Below are positions 1 to 6,889 of a DNA stretch of 17,515 nt, piece by piece. Within the stretch, counting starts at the first letter, position 1. The number at the start of each line of letters is the position of its first letter. Source of the DNA: Chloroflexota bacterium (GTDB lineage Bacteria; Chloroflexota; Anaerolineae; UBA3071); assembly GCA_014383605.1 (NCBI GenBank), contig JACNHM010000331.1, positions 3,516 to 21,030 on the forward strand, given 5' to 3'. A program made the position numbers and the translations under genes. The notes beneath the pieces were generated by a model. That model was not told the DNA's origin. It ran no database searches and was given only the letters and a program-made list of their open reading frames with translations.

Positions 1-43
1 CGCCAACATCTGTGTTCTCAGAGCACAACACTGGAGGCATAGC

Positions 44-895
44 GTGCCCATCACATACGGAATCAATACCTTCACCTGGACCTCGCCCTTCAAGACGAAG
101 GACTTGCTGCTGCTTGACAAGGCCAAGGCCATGGGCTTCGACCTGGTGGAGATCCCCATCGAGGGGCTGGATGACCTGGACTACGACGAGGCCGGCGAGG
201 CCTTCCGGCGGGCGGGCATAGCCGCCGGCGTCTGCGCTGTCATGGGCCCCAGCCGCGACCCGGCCCATGAGGACGAGGCCAAACAGCGCGGCGGCGTTGA
301 GTATCTCAAGCACTGCGTGGACGCCGCCGTGACCATGGGCGGCAAGCTCATCGGCGGCCCCATCTACGCCGCCGTGGGACGCACCTGGCAGTCCAGCGGC
401 GAGCAGCGGCAGCGCGAGCTGGAACGCTGTGCCAGGAACCTGAAGGAAGTGGCCAGGTACGCCGAAGACCGCGGCGTGACGCTGGCCGTGGAGCCGCTGA
501 ACCGCTTCGAGACCAGCTTCATCAACCTGGCCGAGCAGGCCGTGGAGTTGGTGGAGATGGTGGACAGCCCGGCCATCCGCATCATGCTGGACACCTTCCA
601 CATGAACATTGAGGAAAAGAGCCTGGGCCGGGCCATCGAGACCGCCGCGCCTTATCTAGTGCACATCCACGCCAACGAGAACGACCGCGGCACGCCCGGC
701 ACCGGCCACGTTCCCTGGGACGAGGTGGGAGCGGCCCTGAAGAAGATCAACTACAGTGGGGCGCTGGTCATCGAGTCCTTCACTACGACGGTCAAGGAGA
801 TCGCCCGCGCCGCGGCCATCTGGCGGCCTCCGGCCCCCGATCAGGATACGCTGGCCCGCGAGGGCAAGGCCTTCCTGCGGCAGCTCATGGCCTGA
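44..895 (+). CDS. Ketose 3-epimerase-like sugar phosphate isomerase/epimerase (TIM barrel)
   Basis: A 283-residue AP-endonuclease-2/xylose-isomerase-like TIM barrel, close in pattern to D-tagatose/D-allulose 3-epimerases, which move a proton at C3 of a free ketose using one divalent metal. The four expected metal ligands are visible: E150 in VEPLNRFE, D183 in MLDTFHMN, H209 in VHIHANEN and E244 in LVIESF. The LNRFE and DTFHMNIEE blocks are the signature of that family, and the length is normal. The start is GTG, chosen because GGAGG at 33-37 lies 6 nt upstream and the N-terminus (ITYGINTFTW) is the first barrel strand. It is followed after 39 nt by a ThDP enzyme, with a REP-like palindrome between them. 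The family assignment is strong. The true substrate (ketose, inosose or keto-glycoside) is unknown. Upstream control lies outside the window. Confidence 0.9.
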   Translation: MPITYGINTFTWTSPFKTKDLLLLDKAKAMGFDLVEIPIEGLDDLDYDEAGEAFRRAGIAAGVCAVMGPSRDPAHEDEAKQRGGVEYLKHCVDAAVTMGGKLIGGPIYAAVGRTWQSSGEQRQRELERCARNLKEVARYAEDRGVTLAVEPLNRFETSFINLAEQAVELVEMVDSPAIRIMLDTFHMNIEEKSLGRAIETAAPYLVHIHANENDRGTPGTGHVPWDEVGAALKKINYSGALVIESFTTTVKEIARAAAIWRPPAPDQDTLAREGKAFLRQLMA

Positions 896-896
896 A

Positions 897-921
897 GGGC
901 GACCGCAAGGGTCGCCCCTAC
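897..921 (+). repeat. REP-like palindromic repeat, single copy
   Basis: An 8-bp perfect stem (GGGCGACC / GGTCGCCC) closes a GCAAG loop and ends in a CTAC tail. It starts 1 nt after the stop of the epimerase and ends just before the AGGAGG of the next gene. The exact reverse complement of all 25 nt occurs at 10395-10419, and a stem-compensated variant at 10421-10445. It could act as an RNA hairpin between two co-transcribed genes. No T-tract follows, so it is not a classical terminator. Confidence 0.8.
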
Positions 922-934
922 AGGAGGAAATCCC

Positions 935-2710
935 ATGCCCCGATACACCGGCGGACAGATGATCGTCAACACCCTCATCAAAGAGGGTGTGTCCCACATC
1001 TTTGGCGTCGCCGGGCACGGCGTGCTGGGCCTTCTCGACGCCGGCTACGACTATCGCCACAAGATCAAGCTGGTGATGGCCCGGCACGAGGAAGTGGCTG
1101 GCTTCATGGCCGACGGCTACTACCGCCTGGCGCACCGGCCGGCGGCCACCTTCACCTCCAGCGGCCCCGGCTCCATCAATCTGCTCATCGCCCTGGCCGA
1201 GGCCATGTCCGACTCCGTGCCCTTCCTCTCGCTCACTGGCAACGTGTGCACCTCCCAGTTCAACTCCGGTGCCTTACAGGAGCTGTACCGCCAGAAGGAG
1301 GCCGACTGGCCTTCCGTGGTGCGCCACTTCGTCAAGCAGACCTTCCACGTCAACCGCGTGGACATGCTGCCCAAGGTGCTGGCCTTGGGCTTCAAGACCA
1401 TGCTCAGCGGGCGGCGCGGCCCGGTGAACATTGACGTGCCTTACGACCTGTTCGTGGAGGCGGCTGACGTGGAGCTGTTCGAGCCGGACGAGTGGACCCG
1501 CTCCGTCAACAGCCGCGTGCAGGGTAACCCAGCGGCGGTGGCGCAGGCGGTGGACCTGCTGCTCAGCGCTGAGCGCCCGCTCATTCTGGCCGGCCACGGC
1601 GTGCTGCTGGCCGAAGCCTGGGATGAGCTGCAGGCGCTGGCCAGGGAGCTACAGGTTCCGGTGATCACATCGGCCCTGGGCAAGGGGCTGATGCCGGAGG
1701 ATGATCCGCTGGCGCTGGGCGCGGCGGGTGCCTTCGGGCCCTACCCGGCCAACGAGGCGGCCCGTTCCGCCGACGTGATCCTGGCCCTGGGCTGCCGCTT
1801 CTCCGACCTGCACACCAGCTCCTGGGTGCCGGGCTACACCTACAACATCCCGCCCACGCGGCTCATCCACGTGGACATTGACCCGCAGGAGATCGGCCGC
1901 AACTACCCGCTGGCCGTGGGCATCGTCGGCGACTGCAAGATGGTCTTGCAGCAGCTTCTGGCGAGGATCAGTGGCAAGGCCAGGCCCGACCTGGCCGCCT
2001 GGCACGCCGAAGTCGCACAGGCCAGGGCGGCGTGGGAAGAGTTCATGCAGCCGCGGCGCACCTCGGACAAGACGCCCATCCAGGTGGAGCGGGTCTTCCA
2101 CGAGGCACGCCGGGCGCTGCCGGCCAACGCCGCCGTCTTCATTGACGCCGGCAACACCGGCGGCTGGTCGGTGCAACAGTGGCTGGCTCTGCAGCCCTAT
2201 ACGCACCAGGTGGCCGGCGGCATGAACGCCATGGGCTGGGCGCCGGCCGCGCCGCTGGGCGCCAAGCTGGCCGATCCGGGCCGCCCCTGCGTCTGTGTCT
2301 GCGGCGACGGCTCCTTCAGCATGGTGCCCCACGTCGTGGCCACGGCGGTGGAATACAGCATCCCGGTCATCTGGCTGGTGCTGAACGACTACAGTTGGGG
2401 GGCCATCAAGGGCTTGCAAGGAGCCTACTTCGACGGCAAGGAAATCGCTACCTCTTTCGAGGTGCACAAGGAGGGCGAGCTGTACAACCCGGACTTCGCC
2501 CTGTGGGCCAAGGCCTGCGGCGCCGAGGGCGAGCAGGTGCGAAATCCTGAAGACCTGGCCCCCGCCCTGGCGCGGGCGGTCGCTTCGGGCCGGCCCTACG
2601 TGCTGGACGTGATCATTGACCGCGATGCAGGCGTGCCGCTGACTGGCAGTTGGGCGATGCCGCCCGTGCCCATCGGCCCGCCCGTCTTCGGCCAGCCCAA
2701 GGTTCGCTGA
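935..2710 (+). CDS. ThDP-dependent enzyme, acetolactate synthase-like fold
   Basis: A 591-residue enzyme with the three-domain layout of acetolactate synthase relatives: N-terminal pyrimidine-binding domain (about 1-175), central domain (about 190-330) and C-terminal ThDP-pyrophosphate domain (about 370-570). The glutamate that activates ThDP is E52 in RHEEVAGFMADGY. The metal/diphosphate motif starts at G457-D458-G459 and closes with LNDYSWG, where the usual second Asn is Asp. Such enzymes cleave or join C-C bonds next to a carbonyl. Its setting among TIM-barrel epimerases and Gfo/Idh oxidoreductases recalls IolD, the inositol-pathway dione hydrolase, but IolD is longer (about 640 aa), and the N-terminal half resembles acetolactate synthase at least as well. 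The start is supported by AGGAGG at 922-927, 7 nt upstream. The family is sure; the substrate is not. Confidence 0.88.
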   Translation: MPRYTGGQMIVNTLIKEGVSHIFGVAGHGVLGLLDAGYDYRHKIKLVMARHEEVAGFMADGYYRLAHRPAATFTSSGPGSINLLIALAEAMSDSVPFLSLTGNVCTSQFNSGALQELYRQKEADWPSVVRHFVKQTFHVNRVDMLPKVLALGFKTMLSGRRGPVNIDVPYDLFVEAADVELFEPDEWTRSVNSRVQGNPAAVAQAVDLLLSAERPLILAGHGVLLAEAWDELQALARELQVPVITSALGKGLMPEDDPLALGAAGAFGPYPANEAARSADVILALGCRFSDLHTSSWVPGYTYNIPPTRLIHVDIDPQEIGRNYPLAVGIVGDCKMVLQQLLARISGKARPDLAAWHAEVAQARAAWEEFMQPRRTSDKTPIQVERVFHEARRALPANAAVFIDAGNTGGWSVQQWLALQPYTHQVAGGMNAMGWAPAAPLGAKLADPGRPCVCVCGDGSFSMVPHVVATAVEYSIPVIWLVLNDYSWGAIKGLQGAYFDGKEIATSFEVHKEGELYNPDFALWAKACGAEGEQVRNPEDLAPALARAVASGRPYVLDVIIDRDAGVPLTGSWAMPPVPIGPPVFGQPKVR

Positions 2711-2785
2711 GGCGGAGCGCAGTGTATGATGCAGCGCGTCGCTCCTGACCTGAACTGACAACGCAGTCATAAGGAGACAAGAACG

Positions 2786-3901
2786 ATGACCCGTAAGATC
2801 AATATGGCCATTGTGGGCATGGGCTTCGGTGCGGAGTTTATCCCGATCTACCAGCGCCATCCCCACACCAACATGTACGCCATCTGCCAGAGGAATCGGG
2901 CGCATCTCGACGAAGTCGGTGACAAGTTCGGGGTGGCGAAACGTTACACCGACTTCGCGGAACTGATCGCGGACCCCGAAGTCGATGCCGTGCACATCAA
3001 CTCGCCCATCGACGATCACGCCTGGATGAGCATGGATGCCCTGCGCGCCGGCAAGCACGTGGCCTCTACCGTGCCCATGGCCCGCACGGTCGAGGAGTGC
3101 CGGTTGGTCGTCGAGGCCCAGAAGACGTCGGGCAAGAAGTACGTGATGATGGAGACCACTGTCTTCACCCGCGAGTATCTCTTCGTGAAGGAGATGTTGG
3201 ACAAGGGTGAACTCGGTCGCCTGCAGTTCGTGCGCGCCGCGCACCACCAGGAGATGGCTGCCGGCGACTGGCCCAGCTACTGGCCCGGCATGCCGCCGAT
3301 GCACTACGCGACCCACTGTGTCGGACCGATCATGGCGCTCACCGGCAAGCGGGCGGAATGGGTTTCCTGCCTCGGCTCGGGGCGCGTGAACGACAAGTAC
3401 GCCCGGCGCTACGGCTCACCCTTCGCCATCGAGACCGCGCACATCAAGCTGAAAGACTCCGATGTTCACGCCGAGATGACCCGTTCGCTCTACAACACAG
3501 CGCGGGAGTATATCGAGAGCTTCGACGTCTATGGCAGCAAGCGCACCTTCGAGTGGACGCAACTCGCGGCCGAGGAACCGGTGATTTTCACGGGCGAGGA
3601 CGGCGAGCGCGTGGCTGTGCCCGACTATGCGCACCTGTTGCCCGAACCGATTCAGCTGTTTACTACGGGCAGCGTCTATGACCTGCAGGGTGAGACCCAC
3701 ATGTCCTTCGTCCAGGGCGGCGGTCATGGCGGCTCACACCCACACCTGGCACATGAGTTCGTGATGAGCATCGTGGAGGATCGCGAACCGTTCCCTAACG
3801 CCGTGACCTCAGCCAACTGGACCTGCACCGGCATCTGCGCCCATGACTCGGCCCTGCGCGGCGGCAAGATCGTGCGCCTGCCGGAGTTCACACTGGAGTA
3901 G
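2786..3901 (+). CDS. Gfo/Idh/MocA family oxidoreductase lacking the EKP lysine
   Basis: A 371-residue two-domain protein. The N-terminal Rossmann fold begins IAxVGMGFGAEF-like (residues 8-18), and the C-terminal half is the alpha/beta Gfo/Idh domain with H177 in the position of the conserved active-site histidine (MHYATHCVG). Family members usually oxidise or reduce a sugar or cyclitol hydroxyl with NAD(P). The catalytic EKP triad is absent: after GKHVAS the chain reads T95-V96-P97. Either another residue serves as the base or the protein works differently from its neighbour at 5033. AAGGAG at 2771-2776 sits 9 nt before the ATG. It is separated from the ThDP gene by 75 nt with no obvious structure. 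Fold confidence is high; catalytic role is open. Confidence 0.88.
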   Translation: MTRKINMAIVGMGFGAEFIPIYQRHPHTNMYAICQRNRAHLDEVGDKFGVAKRYTDFAELIADPEVDAVHINSPIDDHAWMSMDALRAGKHVASTVPMARTVEECRLVVEAQKTSGKKYVMMETTVFTREYLFVKEMLDKGELGRLQFVRAAHHQEMAAGDWPSYWPGMPPMHYATHCVGPIMALTGKRAEWVSCLGSGRVNDKYARRYGSPFAIETAHIKLKDSDVHAEMTRSLYNTAREYIESFDVYGSKRTFEWTQLAAEEPVIFTGEDGERVAVPDYAHLLPEPIQLFTTGSVYDLQGETHMSFVQGGGHGGSHPHLAHEFVMSIVEDREPFPNAVTSANWTCTGICAHDSALRGGKIVRLPEFTLE

Positions 3902-3902
3902 A

Positions 3903-3986
3903 GCAGATTGCACATCGCAGATGGCACATCGGCGGCCCCAGAGCACACGATGCACGCCGCAATCTCTAATCTGCAATCTGCATTCG
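3903..3986 (+). repeat. Period-7 tandem word array, GCANATN type, with inverted half
   Basis: The 84 nt divide into twelve in-phase heptamers. The first four (3903-3930) read GCAGATT, GCACATC and close variants. The last four (3959-3986) are variants of GCAATCT, the complementary word. The 28 nt between are less regular. A 23-nt alignment of the left arm with the reverse complement of the right arm matches at 18 positions, so the transcript can fold back. It begins 1 nt after the stop codon of the upstream oxidoreductase and fills most of the 113-nt gap before the next ribosome-binding site. Confidence 0.75.
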
Positions 3987-4014
3987 CACTATACTAAGGC
4001 AAGGAGACTTACCT

Positions 4015-5019
4015 ATGTCACGACCAATAACTCTGTTTACCGGACAATGGGCCGACCTGACCCTGGAGGAACTGGCCAAGAAAGCCAGCGCCTGGGGCTT
4101 CGACGGCCTGGAACTGGCCTGCTGGGGCGATCACTTCGAAGTGGACAAGGCGCTGGAAGATGACGCCTACTGCCGGAACAAGTGGGACGTGCTGGAGAAG
4201 TACGGCCTGAAGTGTTTCGCCATCAGCACGCACCTGGTGGGCCAATGCATCTGCGACGACCCCATTGACGGGCGGCACAAGTCCATCCTGCCTTCCCGCC
4301 TCTGGGGCGACGGCGACCCCGAAGGGGTGCGCCAGCGCTGTGCTGACGAAATGAAGAACACCGCCCGCGCCGCGGCCAAGTTCGGCGTGGACGTCGTCAA
4401 TGGTTTCACGGGCAGCAGCGTGTGGGCCAAGCTCTACTTCTTCCCGCCCACCAGCCAGGCGGACATTGACGCCGGCTACCAGGACTTCGCCGACCGCTGG
4501 CTGCCCATCCTGGAAGTCTTCCAGGAGGAAGGGGTCAGGTACGGGCTGGAGGTGCACCCGACGGAGATCGCCTACGATATCATCACCGCCCGCCGGGCGC
4601 TGGACGCGTTGGACAATCATCCCCGTTTCGGCTTCAACTTCGACCCCAGCCACTTCATCCACCAGTTCATCAACCCGGTGTTCTTCGTCGAAGAGTTCGG
4701 CGATCGCATCTTCCACGTGCACGTGAAGGATTCGCGGGTGCAGCTCAACGGGCGCAACAGCATCCTCTCGTCGCATCTGGACTTCGGCGACCCGCGCCGC
4801 GGCTGGGACTTCGTCTCGCCGGGGCGGGGGGATGTGCAGTGGGATCAGCTCGTCCGTGCGCTCAACCGCGTCGGCTACCAGGGACCGCTGTCCATCGAAT
4901 GGGAGGACAGCGGCATGGACCGCGAGTGGGGCGCGCCGGAGGCGCTGAAGATGATCCGCAGCCAGGACTTCACGCCCTCGACTCAGGCGTTCGACGCCGC
5001 CTTCGAGGCCAAGGATTAA
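4015..5019 (+). CDS. Sugar phosphate isomerase/epimerase (TIM barrel, IolE/IolI-like)
   Basis: A 334-residue xylose-isomerase-like TIM barrel. The ordered metal ligands are E179 (GLEVHPTE), D210 (NFDPSH), H236 (HVHVKD) and E295 (SIEWED). This superfamily includes inosose dehydratase (IolE), inosose isomerase (IolI), hydroxypyruvate isomerase and enzymes that act on 3-keto-glycosides. The sequence alone does not separate these. It is longer than the 283-residue barrel at the start of the cluster and clearly a different subfamily. AAGGAG at 4001-4006 is 8 nt before the ATG. The next gene follows after only 13 nt, and it encodes a Gfo/Idh/MocA enzyme. The two therefore probably act in sequence: oxidation of a ring carbon, then isomerisation or dehydration of the keto product (inference). 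Confidence 0.88.
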   Translation: MSRPITLFTGQWADLTLEELAKKASAWGFDGLELACWGDHFEVDKALEDDAYCRNKWDVLEKYGLKCFAISTHLVGQCICDDPIDGRHKSILPSRLWGDGDPEGVRQRCADEMKNTARAAAKFGVDVVNGFTGSSVWAKLYFFPPTSQADIDAGYQDFADRWLPILEVFQEEGVRYGLEVHPTEIAYDIITARRALDALDNHPRFGFNFDPSHFIHQFINPVFFVEEFGDRIFHVHVKDSRVQLNGRNSILSSHLDFGDPRRGWDFVSPGRGDVQWDQLVRALNRVGYQGPLSIEWEDSGMDREWGAPEALKMIRSQDFTPSTQAFDAAFEAKD

Positions 5020-5032
5020 TCAGGAGAGAATC

Positions 5033-6226
5033 ATGAGCAAGCAAACATTCACGACCATGGCCGGGGCCAAAGCTGAAGGGGAGGCCCCAGAGATCGGCGT
5101 GGGCATGCTGGGCTATGCCTTCATGGGCAAGGCGCACAGCAATGCCTACAAGAAGCTCCCCTACATGATGTATCCGCCGCCAGCGGTGCCGCGGCTGATC
5201 GCCATCTGCGGGCGCAATGAAGAAGCCGTGGCCGAGGCGGCGCGGCGCTTTGGCTACGAGGGCTACTACACCGACTGGCGCGACATGCTGAAAGATGATC
5301 GCATCCAACTCTTCGACAACGGCGGCCCCAACGACACCCACGCCGAGCCGTGCATTGCCGCCGCCGCAGCGGGCAAGCACGTGTTCTGCGAGAAGCCCAT
5401 GGCCCGCAACGCCGCAGAGGCCAGGACCATGCTCGATGCGGTGGAAAAGGCCGGCGTCAAGCACATGGTGGCTTTCAACTACCGCTTCGTGCCCGCGGTG
5501 CGCCAGGTCTATAATCTCATCGCCAGCGGCAAGCTGGGAAGGATCTATCACATGCGGGCCATATACTTGCAGGAGTGGATCATGGCCCAGTACGATACGC
5601 CCATGATCTGGCGGCTGCAGAAGGAGAGATGCGGCAGCGGCGCCATCGGCGACCTCGGCTCGCACATCATTGATCTGGCCCGCTTCCTGGTGGGTGAGAT
5701 CACCTCCGTGGGGGCCATGACCGCCACATTCATCGAGGAGCGCGAGTTGGAAGGTGCTGAAGGCACGGCCAAGGTGGAAGTGGACGACGCCTTCGTGGCC
5801 ACCGTGCAGTTCGAGAACGGCGCCATCGGCACGCTGGAGGCCAGTCGCTTTGCTGGCGGCCGCAAGAATCACAACGTCTTCGAGATCAACGCCGAGAAGG
5901 GCAGCATCCGCTGGAACCTGGAGCGCATGAACGAGTTGGAGGTCTTCTGGATCGGCGAGGAACCCAAGGAGACCCAGGGCTTTCACCAGGTGCTCATCAC
6001 CGAAGGGTACCATCCCTTCTGGGAGAACTGGTGGCCGCACGGGCACATCATCGGCTGGGAACACACCTTTGTGCACGAGTTCAGTCACATGCTGGACTGC
6101 ATCGTCAACGACAAGGACGTGGCTCCCCTCGGCGCGACGTTCGAGGATGGCTATCGCAACAATGTCATCTGCGACGCCATCGAGGAGTCGGCCCAAACGA
6201 AGAAGCAGGTGGACATCAGGTACTGA
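5033..6226 (+). CDS. Gfo/Idh/MocA family oxidoreductase (canonical)
   Basis: A 397-residue NAD(P)-dependent sugar or cyclitol dehydrogenase. The Rossmann fold starts after an unusual 20-residue lead (GVGMLGYAFMGKAHSNAY, about 23-40). The catalytic E120-K121-P122 is intact, followed by the second family motif GDLGSHIIDLA at 206-216, with D207, H211 and D214 as active-site candidates. AGGAGA at 5022-5027 supports the ATG. It is tightly linked to the TIM barrel upstream (13 nt), so both are almost certainly co-transcribed. Compared with the paralogue at 2786 it keeps every catalytic residue, so this is the likely true dehydrogenase of the cluster. The substrate is unknown; inositol, a glucoside or another polyol are all possible. 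A large hairpin of repeated octamers begins directly after its TGA. Confidence 0.92.
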   Translation: MSKQTFTTMAGAKAEGEAPEIGVGMLGYAFMGKAHSNAYKKLPYMMYPPPAVPRLIAICGRNEEAVAEAARRFGYEGYYTDWRDMLKDDRIQLFDNGGPNDTHAEPCIAAAAAGKHVFCEKPMARNAAEARTMLDAVEKAGVKHMVAFNYRFVPAVRQVYNLIASGKLGRIYHMRAIYLQEWIMAQYDTPMIWRLQKERCGSGAIGDLGSHIIDLARFLVGEITSVGAMTATFIEERELEGAEGTAKVEVDDAFVATVQFENGAIGTLEASRFAGGRKNHNVFEINAEKGSIRWNLERMNELEVFWIGEEPKETQGFHQVLITEGYHPFWENWWPHGHIIGWEHTFVHEFSHMLDCIVNDKDVAPLGATFEDGYRNNVICDAIEESAQTKKQVDIRY

Positions 6227-6318
6227 GAGATTGGTAGATTGGTACATTGGTAAGATTGGTGAATTGGACATTGCTGTCCCAATCTACCAATCTACCAGTT
6301 TCCCAATTTACCAATCTC
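6227..6318 (+). repeat. Period-8 word array forming a ~40-bp hairpin
   Basis: The left arm (6229-6269) is five copies of GATTGGTA-like octamers with one extra A after the third. The right arm (6279-6318) is five copies of CCAATCTA-like octamers. The apex ACA-TTGC-TGT (6268-6277) also pairs. The arms are near-complementary over about 40 nt with a few mismatches and one bulge. It starts at the nucleotide after the stop of the oxidoreductase and ends 4 nt before the first ATG of the next frame, so it occupies the whole gap between two genes. It may end or process the upstream mRNA, or just be an inserted element. Confidence 0.85.
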
Positions 6319-6334
6319 AAGCATGGGAGAGACT

Positions 6335-6760
6335 ATGATCAAGCGACTACAGCCCTACTTCACCGGCGCCATCATCGTGGCCGTGCTCCTGATTCTCCGG
6401 CTCGTGCTTCCGCTGGTGCTGCCCGATACAGCAGGTCAGACGGCCAAGTTCCTGACCATCTTCCTGGCTATTCTGCTGACGTTTGTCTTCTTCATCCTCT
6501 TCGTGGGTCGTCAGCTCCACGGCCGGGTGCCGGCGCGGGTCTTCAGCATCATCGAGGTGATCCTCATCATCGGCATCCTGGGCGGCGTGGTGGCCATGTT
6601 CCAGCCCTGGACGATGTTCGGCTACAAGCTGGGCTTCCAGATCGTTCTGGCCTCGACGCTGGCCTTCACGGTGTGGAGCCACATCGTACCCAGAGGAGCG
6701 CGCGAGGAAGAAGAGGAACTGACCACTGTCTCTGTGGGGGAGCTGGAAGAGGGGTACTGA
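6335..6760 (+). CDS. Small integral membrane protein, four predicted helices
   Basis: A 141-residue hydrophobic protein that I do not recognise by name. Four membrane segments are visible at about 11-30, 39-58, 70-89 and 98-118, followed by an acidic, soluble tail (AREEEEELTT...) of about 20 residues. It has no cleavable-looking signal peptide and no obvious catalytic or ligand motif. I chose the ATG at 6335 because GGGAGA at 6325-6330 precedes it by 4 nt; the in-frame ATG at 6323 would add four residues but has only the octamer hairpin upstream and no ribosome-binding site. It is followed by the DUF4139 gene 129 nt downstream. The function is unknown; the open frame and the membrane pattern make a real gene likely. 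Confidence 0.75.
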   Translation: MIKRLQPYFTGAIIVAVLLILRLVLPLVLPDTAGQTAKFLTIFLAILLTFVFFILFVGRQLHGRVPARVFSIIEVILIIGILGGVVAMFQPWTMFGYKLGFQIVLASTLAFTVWSHIVPRGAREEEEELTTVSVGELEEGY

Positions 6761-6807
6761 GCCCTGCTCAGCAACTATCGCCGCCGTCTGTGAAGTTGTT
6801 GTCTGCG

Positions 6808-6835
6808 AGTACCGCACCATCCACGGTGCGGTACT
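6808..6835 (+). repeat. Perfect 11-bp hairpin in the gap before the DUF4139 gene
   Basis: AGTACCGCACC at 6808-6818 and its exact complement at 6825-6835 close a 6-nt loop (ATCCAC). A further outer A/T-type pairing with a wobble can extend it slightly. No run of T follows, so an intrinsic terminator is not well supported; a palindromic repeat or protein-binding site is equally possible. The rest of the 129-nt gap shows no clear promoter. Confidence 0.6.
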
Positions 6836-6889
6836 TGTCCAGAGGGGAGTATCCGAGATCGGGGTGATCAGGAACAAGGAGATACGACG

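Noticed and set aside
1649..3316. Long open frame on the minus strand (555 codons)
   Set aside because: It lies antisense to the ThDP enzyme and the first Gfo/Idh gene, is His/Gly/Arg-rich with no recognisable domain, and is explained by the third-position GC bias of the real genes.
3903..3986. CRISPR array
   Set aside because: Repeated units are only 7 nt with no spacers, and no cas gene is nearby.
3990..3995. TATACT as a -10 promoter box
   Set aside because: No acceptable -35 hexamer lies 16-18 nt upstream, and the region is part of the repeat-filled gap, so a promoter is not supported.
4970..6271. Minus-strand open frame of 433 codons
   Set aside because: It is fully antisense to the canonical Gfo/Idh gene, which has motifs and a ribosome-binding site.
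6808..6835. Intrinsic terminator
   Set aside because: The stem is perfect, but no T-run follows, so it is listed only as a hairpin.
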